A DNA stretch of 5,957 nt from NCBI GenBank assembly GCA_947460915.1, contig CANHKJ010000194.1, positions 1 through 5,957 on the forward strand. Direction: 5' to 3'. Under the pieces are notes generated by a model. The model was not told the origin of the DNA. It saw only the letters and a list, made by a program, of their open reading frames with translations, and did no database searches. This stretch comes from Verrucomicrobiia bacterium (GTDB lineage Bacteria > Verrucomicrobiota > Verrucomicrobiia > Verrucomicrobiales > Akkermansiaceae). Within the stretch, counting starts at the first letter, position 1; every line of letters starts with the position of its first letter. Both the position numbers and the translations under genes were made by a program. This document shows, piece by piece, positions 1 to 5,568 of this stretch.

Positions 1-2
1 AG

Positions 3-110
3 ATTGACTTGCCGTGCGGGAAAAACAGGATTACAAAATGTGCGCATCGTTTGGTGAAGGAAATTGGTGTGCGGTTATTCGACACAACCCTTCTACCATA
101 TGACCTGTAG
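3..110 (+). CDS. Possible 3' end of a plus-strand gene entering from the left edge
   Basis: A reading frame is open from the window edge to a TAG at 108-110, giving about 35 residues ending in ...RLFDTTLLPYDL. I do not recognise it. A 35-codon open frame is not statistically remarkable. The only support is that the stop is followed at once by the second arm of an 11-bp inverted repeat and a run of five T, which would fit a gene end with a terminator. The other two plus frames are closed early. It would be convergent with the minus-strand gene at 184-888. It could equally be intergenic DNA. Confidence 0.22.
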   Translation: MDLPCGKNRITKCAHRLVKEIGVRLFDTTLLPYDL

Positions 111-126
111 CCAAACGATGCTTTTT
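44..126 (+). terminator. 11-bp inverted repeat with T-run, terminator-like
   Basis: GCATCGTTTGG (44-54) is the perfect reverse complement of CCAAACGATGC (111-121), and TTTTT follows at 122-126. The 56-nt spacer holds further pairing: GAAGG (56-60) with CCTTC (89-93), and GTGT (67-70) with ACAC (82-85), so the whole block can fold as one long interrupted hairpin. Read on the plus strand it resembles a Rho-independent terminator with an unusually long insert. Read on the minus strand it lies about 60 nt after the stop of the gene at 184-888 but lacks a good T-run. A small palindromic mobile element is an alternative, though I see no target-site duplication. Confidence 0.35.
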
Positions 127-183
127 CTAACTTCGGTTTTCGGGTTAAGTCATCACGTATTTTGCAATTCATCCCATTATACC

Positions 184-888
184 TCAAGCTACTGGTGGTT
201 CAGGCTCATCTTGGCTGCGTGTTGGGTCTTCGAGCAGGGATTGGTTGAAGTAGTCTTTGGCTCGTTCGGGCTGGCCGAGGTTTTGGCTGGCGATGGCAAG
301 GATATTTCTTCCAAGTTGCAGTTCCAGAGTGGTGCGGCTGGTGGCGACATCGGCGCGGACTTGGGCGAGGGCTCCTTTGGCGTCCACTTGTCCTTCACGG
401 GCATTGGAGTAAATGGCTTTGAGGTTGGTGAATTCTGCTTTGAGTTCGGGACCTCCAAGGTCGCCTTCGTGTCGAGTAGCGGCATTGATGAGGCGGTCAA
501 GAATAGCGACGATTTGTCCGGTGCGGGCTTTGTTGATCTCGCTGAGGCCGAGAGGGAAAAATTCTTTGTAGGCGGCACTGGTTTTGGCGAATTTGTCGCG
601 AATGCGCCCTTCGCGTTGGCGGACGGTGCTGCGGATGAGTTGCAGAGCCTCGTCTTTGGTGATGGTGCCGCCCGTTTGGTTGGCGAGGAGAGTCGTGCGG
701 GAGGAGAGTTTCGCATCGAACTCTTCGTAGGCGGCGCGGGTCGGCACACTGAGGGCGGCGATGGCTGCGGGTGCACCGGCGATGGCGGCGAGGCGTCCTA
801 AGTGATCTTCGGTGAATTGGCGAAGTTCTTCGGCGCTGATTTCACGATTGGACAAATGATTTTCAAAGAAGCGTTGGATATTGATCAT
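184..888 (-). CDS. Hypothetical soluble, mostly helical protein (234 aa)
   Basis: I do not recognise a named family. The 234 residues have no signal peptide and no membrane segment, so the product is probably cytoplasmic. The composition is rich in Ala, Glu, Arg and Leu, as expected for a helical protein. Two similar segments occur, 'AAYEEF' near residue 53 and 'AAYKEFFP' near residue 105, each next to Arg/Lys/Glu-rich helices, which suggests an internal duplication. The end (about 197-221, ...ASQNLGQPERAKDYFNQSL) resembles one TPR-like helix pair, followed by an acidic, Pro-rich tail. Synonymous positions are strongly C-biased in this frame, which marks it as the coding strand over the equally long open frame opposite. 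The ATG at 886-888 has no clear Shine-Dalgarno. Local G+C is near 55% in a sampled line, higher than in the protease gene. Confidence 0.8.
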   Translation of the reverse strand: MINIQRFFENHLSNREISAEELRQFTEDHLGRLAAIAGAPAAIAALSVPTRAAYEEFDAKLSSRTTLLANQTGGTITKDEALQLIRSTVRQREGRIRDKFAKTSAAYKEFFPLGLSEINKARTGQIVAILDRLINAATRHEGDLGGPELKAEFTNLKAIYSNAREGQVDAKGALAQVRADVATSRTTLELQLGRNILAIASQNLGQPERAKDYFNQSLLEDPTRSQDEPEPPVA

Positions 889-929
889 GGAAAACTTCTA
901 ACCGATCATCCGAATTTGGCAAGCGAAAA

Positions 930-963
930 AATGGAACATCTTTCATCAAATGGAATGGAACAT
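930..963. repeat. Direct repeat AATGGAACAT, period 24
   Basis: AATGGAACAT occurs at 930-939 and again at 954-963, separated by 14 bp. The pair lies 42-75 bp upstream of the minus-strand start codon at 888, where an activator or repressor could bind as a dimer. A 24-bp period is slightly over two helical turns. Without comparison to related genomes this may be a chance repeat or part of the wider repetitive character of this spacer. Confidence 0.4.
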
Positions 964-1003
964 TCAGCATTTGGGGATAAGCCTTCAACGTTTGTCGGAT
1001 GCC

Positions 1004-1110
1004 TTTCGGAGTTTTCGGAATGGCATTTTCTGGACAAAAAGAGCCTTTCAGCAATTTCAGAAAGACTCTCATCCTCTGGCAAGAGTCGTTCGGGATTTTC
1101 TGAATGGCAT
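1004..1110. repeat. Imperfect 22-bp repeat pair in the spacer
   Basis: The segment at 1004-1026 (ending TTTTCGGAATGGCAT) recurs imperfectly at 1089-1110 (ending ATTTTCTGAATGGCAT). The copies share the ends TTCGG and GAATGGCAT with a few substitutions and one length difference. Between them are further related pieces such as TTTCAG (1047-1052) and TTTCAGAAAG (about 1056-1065). The region looks like a decayed short repeat family. It is unclear whether it is dispersed elsewhere in the genome. Confidence 0.4.
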
Positions 1111-1166
1111 CTACTGCTTGATCGTGCTGAATCTCAAAACTCCTCGGCTATTTGAACAATGCGCAG

Positions 1167-2036
1167 TCAAGCCACGTTTTTTTTAGCTCTCCACCGCAAC
1201 CAAGCAAACAAAGCAGCACAGCCACAGAGAAGGACCAACCAACGTTGCGCAGGCTTACCAATCCACTTCTGAGCATTGTCGATATCGCTTTGCGCAACTT
1301 GCTTCATGTGCTTTGTCGTATTGCTTCGGGCGATTGTCTCATACGTGCCGTCTTTTCGGAAGCGGTATTCGACATCTTGCCCCTCAAAGGAAAAGGATCG
1401 ATTACCCGCCTGAATGGGCCCCCACCAGAGTTTCCATGTGGCAAGGTTGTCAGCATTCTCCACTGCTCTGATTGGCAAGGGACTATCGCGTAAACCAATT
1501 TTTTGCAGTGCGGTGCAAGCTAGGTAGGCGTTTGCCTCGGAATCAATCCAATCCTGAAATTTAGTCATGGGTGGTGGGGTATCGCGCACATCGTTGAGAT
1601 AATTACCCAATATCCATACTACCTCTGGGCTAGGAAGGTGGCAAAGGGTGTCTCTAATGATCATAACGCGGAGGCTTTGGAAGTCGTTATGAGGTCCCGT
1701 GTGCCATCGTGTTCCCTCGGGTAGTTGATTGCGCGCCTGTTCTAGTTTATCATAAAAGTATAGGGCGTGGTTGGGTGCTTTCACAAACTCATTCTGGATT
1801 GCTGAAAAAACGTCTGCAATTTCATCACTATGTCCGTCAAAACTACGTCGGTACCCCATATTGCGCAGGCCTAGCGAGAGAATGTCAAATTTTTGTTCTT
1901 CAGGCTTATCGGATGATTCTTTTAATTTGCTTCTCCAAAGGGCTGCTTGCTTTGCTTCAAGTTCACGATCAACCGTGAAAACTTGTCCCATTAGAGACAT
2001 ATTCGTCAAAATGTTGCATAATATTATAAATTTCAT
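1167..2036 (-). CDS. Exported protein with C-terminal membrane anchor, unknown function
   Basis: From the ATG at 2036 the product has 289 residues. It opens with Lys2 and a hydrophobic stretch (FIILCNILTNMSLMG), a plausible signal peptide. A mixed helical region follows, then a conserved-looking block at about 200-230 (ATWKLWWGPIQAGNRSFSFEG..EYRF) of a type I associate with Verrucomicrobia. A transmembrane helix lies at about 266-280, with a basic tail (RWRAKK), so the body should face outward. Start choice: GGTGAT, complementary to the 16S rRNA tail, lies 7 nt before 2036, while the in-frame ATG at 2045 has AGGGG only 2 nt upstream. If 2045 is used, the gene overlaps the protease stop by 8 nt. 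Either way the gene is coupled to the protease gene and is probably its membrane-bound partner. The C-terminus resembles a sorting tail, but no PEP motif is present. A run of eight A lies four codons before the stop. Confidence 0.82.
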   Translation of the reverse strand: MKFIILCNILTNMSLMGQVFTVDRELEAKQAALWRSKLKESSDKPEEQKFDILSLGLRNMGYRRSFDGHSDEIADVFSAIQNEFVKAPNHALYFYDKLEQARNQLPEGTRWHTGPHNDFQSLRVMIIRDTLCHLPSPEVVWILGNYLNDVRDTPPPMTKFQDWIDSEANAYLACTALQKIGLRDSPLPIRAVENADNLATWKLWWGPIQAGNRSFSFEGQDVEYRFRKDGTYETIARSNTTKHMKQVAQSDIDNAQKWIGKPAQRWLVLLCGCAALFAWLRWRAKKNVA

Positions 2037-2037
2037 A

Positions 2038-4989
2038 TTATTCATCACCCCTAGTTCTATTTTCCAACCACTCCTCCGCGGCATCCCATTCTGCTTTCAC
2101 AAGCAAACGCGAGCCTAGTGAATTCATACCTCCGCTGCACATTAGGCGTTTTTGATGATCTGTGCCAGGCAGTTTTGCTACGCCCCCACCTTCATCAGGG
2201 TGTCCTGCGCCGCAGAAGACATGACCAATCTCGTGCGCCAATACTCTTTGCGCAACTTCTTCGCGTACGATGGGCATATTTTCAAAATGTCTCGTAGCAG
2301 ACATCACCACCGTATTGGTGTTTTGGGGGGCTATGCCGCCTGCTACAGCACCACTGCCTGTAATCAGGGAGTGACCAGTTAGAATTACATGAATATCCGC
2401 ATTTGAGTTGCGAGGGATTGAATTCATGAATTCCGTCAGGAAACTTGTCGGCATATAGGACACTTCGTTATGTAAGACCGTAGGATAAAGTGGCGAGGGC
2501 ATTCCGTTTTGTCCTGCAATCACGGTAGATTCCGTTACTTGAAAATAGACATTGATTTGAGAGCCGTAAACGTCATTCAGATATTCAGTGACAGTTGCCG
2601 TTGTGTAAGGGTAAGGATCATTTTGTCCGGGAGTAAGCTGTGGGGTTTGCTGACAACGGTATAAGTGGACATTAACTGTTCTGCGTTTCATGCTCTTGAT
2701 TCCGATTGGGTAGCTGATGCTTTGGGCATCACCAATGCTAATTTCCAGATTACCTTCATTCGTTTCTGAACCTGTGCCTGATAAACCTACATTTGTGCTA
2801 TCTCCTACTAGATCATACCGAGTGCTCGTAGCGTTTTCAGGCGCTATGGTTGCGCCTAGGTCATCTAAGGGCACTTTTATGTAAAAATCGTTGCGGTTGG
2901 GTTCAGTTACACCGTTGCTATTCACCCATGTGCCTTGCGGTGCCATGACCCATAATTTTTCTTGAAAGCCATTTAGTGGATCATCTGATGGATTCGCGGT
3001 TTGGGACATAACATCAACACCAGTACCAGGCGAGTTATCTTCTAGTGTGAATGGGTAGGCAAGTGCTGCATGCGAATGACCCAGAGCAATACCCTGCAAA
3101 CTAGAAGCATCTTCTTTGACAACAAGCAAATGACCCTTATCGGATAAATCTTGCAATGAAAAATTGCCGGAGCTCCATGGAGCAGTTTCAACATCAGGAA
3201 TTACCTTGCTCGGAACAAACAAAGAATTATTTAGCCATATCTTATGATCTTGCGTGAACCCAACACCGATATGAGAAAAATCTTTGACGGAATCCATTTG
3301 GGTGACTACTTGCCACGAACTAGGAAGATACTTTATATGACTTTTGTTGGTAGCTCCATACGAGCCACACGCAATTCGAGAGCCAAAAGGCATGACCACT
3401 AATTTGCTGATACTCGCTTTTAGTGTTTGGCCATCCAAGAGCGTATCCCCATTTGTGTCAGGATAGCCCCATCTGTATCCGGGATCTTTTGCATAGTATT
3501 CTTCTGCATCTGCTAATTGATAGGTATATTGTCCCGATGCATCTGCTCCCCACGCGGAGTTATTGATTCCAACGATGGTTTTAGAGTCTCCCTCGCCGAC
3601 ACCCTCGATGACTTCCAAACCAGGCGCAAAGAACCTACGGCTTTCAGTGAAAATGTCCTGACCGACGAACCCTCCAAAAAAGTGATTCTCTGTCATTTGG
3701 GCATAAACGGTATTTCCATCTTCGCTTTCAGACGTTATGACCTGCAAGCCAGAATCTGCTGTTCCCCAAACGCACAAGGGTGCGAATGGGAGACCGGGCA
3801 ACTCAGACTGACCAAAAATAGCCCCCAAATCGTTCATCGCCAATGCTTGCGACCAATTCCCACTACCCACACTCAAGTTCGTATGAGAACCTTCTCGCCA
3901 CACCGATTTACGGAACAGTACTTGTCCTTTGTTATTAGTCTGTAGCGCGCGGGTATCGTGCGCGAGTACTGCTGTGGGGACTGTTACATTGAATAGAGCA
4001 TAACGGATTGCCTGTCTGTGCCAATTAAGCAATGAATTCGCTGGATCAACATCTTCCACATCAGCTACACCGTCATTGTCATGATCTGCAACTTTTCCCG
4101 CAGGTAGCCCTTCCGGCGTCATATTGTCACCAAAAGGATTCGATACGACCTCGAATGGATTGCCACTCGCATCAGTTCCAGTAGTACTCCCCTCCATGCC
4201 ATTGACTCTCATCATACCCATGAACTCCAACCAGTCTGGACTCAGGTCAAAATCGCTATCGAGTCCCCAATCGGCTACAATGCGGAAAAACTTACGTGAA
4301 TTCGGATCAAACGGCGCGGGGGTAATGGGGTTCAGTCTTGCGCGATCAACAGCGTCAGCCACCTCTGCGTTCATCGTGGCAAAGTTTGCTTCAAAGGAGG
4401 CAACCATGGCTGCGTCGAGTGGGCCTAGTGTGGAATTAATTTTAGGAACCGCCGTAGCTAAGGGATGACTGATACAGAAATAATGCCCACCATATTGCTT
4501 CATGTAATAAAGATTGCTCTCCCATGCCTCATCCATGGTGAGGGTGCCGAAATGATGTTCCACAGGCGATTTATTATCCAACGAGTGCCAATTGATGACG
4601 ACGCCATTGTTCGCTGTGGGGCGTAAAATCAGTGAAACAATCTTCGATACAGCGGGAGACGACGGATTGCCTGAAGGTGGTGTAGGAGCATTCGCGGGTG
4701 GGGCAGCAGTTTGTAGCATCGGAATCGAGATTTCTTGGCCCAAACCATAGAAAGTCTGAACTTTGGTCCACTGCGATAAATCATGACTGGTTTCGACCGT
4801 GTAGGACACCCCCGGCGTTGACTGGAAAACCAAAACGCGAGACGTTGATTGATCATCATGAGTAAAATTTTCTACCCAGTAGGGTGGAGCAGTATTTGGC
4901 TCCCAATTAATGGAACTCTGTGCGGGAGTTCTTTGAGGGAACAATGCGGATAGGAATACGACAACGAGAGGGAAGAATCGTGTTTTCAT
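2038..4989 (-). CDS. Secreted multidomain protein with metzincin-like zinc peptidase domain
   Basis: This 983-residue protein has a clear signal peptide (MKTRFFPLVVVFLSALF...TPA at about 1-22). In order, it shows: a beta-rich segment at about 45-85 with 'YTVETSHDLSQW'; a Pro/Ala/Ser linker at about 93-112; 'DSDFDLSPDWLEF' at 244-256; a thrombospondin-3-like calcium motif DHDNDGVADVEDVDP at 302-316; HAF-like repeats with NKGQV (353-357) and NDLGAIFG (386-393); and a long beta-rich middle. The C-terminal region (about 770-965) carries HEIGHVFCGAGH, with zinc-ligand candidates His919, His923 and His930 and catalytic Glu920. 'RLMCSGGM' follows, with Met950 as a Met-turn candidate. This suggests an extracellular metallopeptidase of the metzincin type. 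The third His is one residue later than in the standard HExxHxxGxxH, so activity is inferred. The substrate is unknown. No close Shine-Dalgarno is seen. AGGA lies 15 nt before the ATG, in the loop of a small hairpin. Confidence 0.93.
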   Translation of the reverse strand: MKTRFFPLVVVFLSALFPQRTPAQSSINWEPNTAPPYWVENFTHDDQSTSRVLVFQSTPGVSYTVETSHDLSQWTKVQTFYGLGQEISIPMLQTAAPPANAPTPPSGNPSSPAVSKIVSLILRPTANNGVVINWHSLDNKSPVEHHFGTLTMDEAWESNLYYMKQYGGHYFCISHPLATAVPKINSTLGPLDAAMVASFEANFATMNAEVADAVDRARLNPITPAPFDPNSRKFFRIVADWGLDSDFDLSPDWLEFMGMMRVNGMEGSTTGTDASGNPFEVVSNPFGDNMTPEGLPAGKVADHDNDGVADVEDVDPANSLLNWHRQAIRYALFNVTVPTAVLAHDTRALQTNNKGQVLFRKSVWREGSHTNLSVGSGNWSQALAMNDLGAIFGQSELPGLPFAPLCVWGTADSGLQVITSESEDGNTVYAQMTENHFFGGFVGQDIFTESRRFFAPGLEVIEGVGEGDSKTIVGINNSAWGADASGQYTYQLADAEEYYAKDPGYRWGYPDTNGDTLLDGQTLKASISKLVVMPFGSRIACGSYGATNKSHIKYLPSSWQVVTQMDSVKDFSHIGVGFTQDHKIWLNNSLFVPSKVIPDVETAPWSSGNFSLQDLSDKGHLLVVKEDASSLQGIALGHSHAALAYPFTLEDNSPGTGVDVMSQTANPSDDPLNGFQEKLWVMAPQGTWVNSNGVTEPNRNDFYIKVPLDDLGATIAPENATSTRYDLVGDSTNVGLSGTGSETNEGNLEISIGDAQSISYPIGIKSMKRRTVNVHLYRCQQTPQLTPGQNDPYPYTTATVTEYLNDVYGSQINVYFQVTESTVIAGQNGMPSPLYPTVLHNEVSYMPTSFLTEFMNSIPRNSNADIHVILTGHSLITGSGAVAGGIAPQNTNTVVMSATRHFENMPIVREEVAQRVLAHEIGHVFCGAGHPDEGGGVAKLPGTDHQKRLMCSGGMNSLGSRLLVKAEWDAAEEWLENRTRGDE

Positions 4990-5013
4990 AACTTTAACTG
5001 TGTTTCCTCACAG
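4990..5013 (-). promoter_or_regulatory. Leader hairpin holding the only AGGA before the protease gene
   Basis: On the minus strand CTGTG-AGGAAA-CACAG can form a 5-bp hairpin (5013-4998) whose loop contains AGGA, the only Shine-Dalgarno-like sequence near the ATG at 4989. The spacing of 15 nt to the ATG is long for normal initiation. The hairpin may be incidental, or it may present or limit the ribosome site. Only about 20 nt separate it from the structured RNA upstream, so transcription of that RNA could run into this leader. Confidence 0.28.
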
Positions 5014-5032
5014 GTGGACGGGGAGTGAATAA

Positions 5033-5212
5033 GTCGTGATAGGACGACCGCAACGGCCTTTGGCCTCTCCCAGAAGGCGTTAACCTTAAGAAAGCGGCTT
5101 GGACATGCGCCGCTGCCTCCCCGGCCTTTCGGCTAGTTTGGCAGCAATGTGTGCGGTCATTGCTAACCGCCTATCATGAGATTATTCAGACCTCATCCGC
5201 TTGCGCGGACGC
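5033..5212 (-). ncRNA. Structured RNA resembling HEARO / IscB omega RNA
   Basis: This non-coding block packs successive hairpins on the minus strand. TCCGC-GCAA-GCGGA (5209-5196) has a GNRA loop and can extend to 7 bp. GAGGT/ATCTC (5194-5178) has a CTGAATA loop. GCGGT (5170-5166) and AGCAATG (5164-5158) have competing or pseudoknotted partners. GCTGCC/GGCAGC (5145-5112) encloses CAAACTA and GCC-GAAA-GGC (5133-5124). AGCGGC/GCCGCT (5114-5093) follows, then AAGGTTAACGCCTT (5087-5074), GGCC-AAA-GGCC (5065-5055) and GTCGT/ACGAC (5048-5033). The order and the unpaired motifs (CTGAATA, CCAAACTAGC, GGTTAACGCC) match my memory of HEARO, the scaffold RNA that guides IscB and IsrB nucleases. In that family the guide lies 5' of the scaffold, here just above 5212. 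No nuclease gene follows, so it would be an orphan. A cis-acting leader of the protease gene is the main alternative. The ends are approximate. Confidence 0.65.
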
Positions 5213-5216
5213 TCTA

Positions 5217-5244
5217 CATATACAGTCCTGATATAGAGAGACAA
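5217..5244 (-). promoter_or_regulatory. Candidate sigma70-type promoter before the structured RNA
   Basis: On the minus strand TTGTCT (5244-5239) and TATATG (5222-5217) are separated by 16 nt, each matching four of six consensus positions. Transcription would start near 5210, at the first hairpin of the structured RNA. That position would leave little or no room for a 5' guide, so a different or upstream promoter, perhaps that of the HicB-like gene, may supply guide-bearing transcripts. The call is by eye and weak. Confidence 0.28.
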
Positions 5245-5245
5245 G

Positions 5246-5287
5246 TTAAAAATCACCCAGCAATAGTTTCCCCAACGGAATTTTCAT
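5246..5287 (-). pseudogene. Possible hicA toxin start stub (13 codons)
   Basis: The stop of the HicB-like gene is read through an overlapping ATGA (ATG at 5287-5285), the usual arrangement for a coupled downstream toxin gene. The frame encodes MKIPLGKLLLGDF and then hits TAA at 5248-5246. HicA toxins of this antitoxin group, as I recall them, often begin MKIPRDLSG..LAKLL and run about 70-80 residues with a conserved GSH. Only the MKIP start and perhaps 'LGKLL' resemble this. The rest is missing and the structured RNA follows. It may be a degraded toxin remnant or coincidence. Confidence 0.2.
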
Positions 5288-5502
5288 ACAGCAAGAGCCT
5301 CATCGCGCACGAAGTGTAGCCTGATGATCTTGGGCATCTCACCCATCTCCCCATCACCAAAATGGCAATGAACTGCATCACGCACCATCGATCTGAGTTC
5401 TTCGAGTGTATCGCCTTGGGTTGCGATCGCATGTCCCAAAGCTATGGCGACGAATCCGCCATCCACTTCATCCTCACGAACTTCGAAAATGATCTCTTCC
5501 AT
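5284..5502 (-). CDS. HicB-like antitoxin-type small protein (72 aa)
   Basis: The 72-residue product reads MEEIIFEVREDEVDGGFVAIALGHAIATQGDTLEELRSMVRDAVHCHF near its start and ends IIRLHFVRDEALAV. This is the compact beta-beta-beta-alpha HicB-like fold, with 'GGFVA.ALGH' strands and the 'DTLEELR.MVRDAV.CHF' helix. Members are common in cyanobacteria and Verrucomicrobia and are often mislabelled as a 2-oxoisovalerate dehydrogenase fragment. In toxin-antitoxin pairs such proteins neutralise HicA, an mRNA-cleaving toxin. They lack the longer C-terminal DNA-binding domain of classical HicB. A HicA gene would normally follow directly but is absent here, apart from a possible 13-codon stub. The protein is full length and looks intact, so it may be an orphan antitoxin. 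No clear Shine-Dalgarno precedes the ATG at 5500-5502. It lies 66 nt after the stop of the membrane-protein gene. Confidence 0.78.
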   Translation of the reverse strand: MEEIIFEVREDEVDGGFVAIALGHAIATQGDTLEELRSMVRDAVHCHFGDGEMGEMPKIIRLHFVRDEALAV

Positions 5503-5568
5503 GGCTTAAGCATAGCACAAAATCAGTTACGGGCGCAAGAATTTATCATATCCTGCGAGTAGAACCCT

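Larger units (their letters stand above)
889..1166. other. Non-coding spacer of about 280 bp with imperfect repeats
   Basis: No convincing gene is seen on either strand between the minus-strand genes ending at 1167 and starting at 888. Short frames exist on both strands, but they overlap one another and read as low-complexity, repeat-derived sequence. The spacer holds two sets of repeats, listed separately. It must contain the promoter of the 184-888 gene, unless that gene is read through from upstream. The best eye-picked boxes (TTGCCA near 916-921 and TAGAAG near 894-899, minus strand) leave almost no leader, so I do not call a promoter. No clear terminator follows the gene ending at 1167. 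Confidence 0.5.

Noticed and set aside
64..801. Long plus-strand open frame of 245 codons
   Set aside because: It is the opposite strand of the 184-888 gene. The minus frame has clear C-biased third positions and a balanced helical composition, while this frame reads as Gly/Phe/Val-rich antisense sequence.
863..1072. Minus-strand frame of 69 codons overlapping the start of the 184-888 gene
   Set aside because: It is repeat-derived, overlaps a better gene start and has no recognisable fold. I treat it as spacer.
802..1155. Plus-strand frame of 117 codons with 'FSEWH' repeated
   Set aside because: The peptide repeat simply reflects the DNA repeat at 1004-1110. The frame has no start signal and runs antisense to a gene start.
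1167..1260. PEP-CTERM / exosortase sorting tail on the anchored protein
   Set aside because: The helix plus basic tail fits, but the Pro-Glu-Pro motif and Ser/Thr-rich lead-in are absent, so I call only a membrane anchor.
3517..3945. Plus-strand open frame of 142 codons within the protease gene
   Set aside because: It is antisense to a long, well-supported coding sequence with a signal peptide and motifs. The other plus-strand frames in 2152-4468 fall for the same reason.
5143..5170. Compact H-type pseudoknot AGCAATG/CATTGCT with GCGGT/ACCGC
   Set aside because: The complementarity is real, but only one nucleotide would cross the 7-bp stem, so both helices probably cannot form at once. I treat them as alternatives.
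5040..5215. Integron attC site or a known metabolite riboswitch
   Set aside because: GTTAACC and GCTAACC looked attC-like but do not fit the GTTRRRY/RYYYAAC pair. No recognised riboswitch core motif is present, and the hairpin order fits HEARO better.
5362..5562. Plus-strand frame opposite the HicB-like gene
   Set aside because: The minus frame matches a known small-protein pattern, and the plus frame matches nothing.
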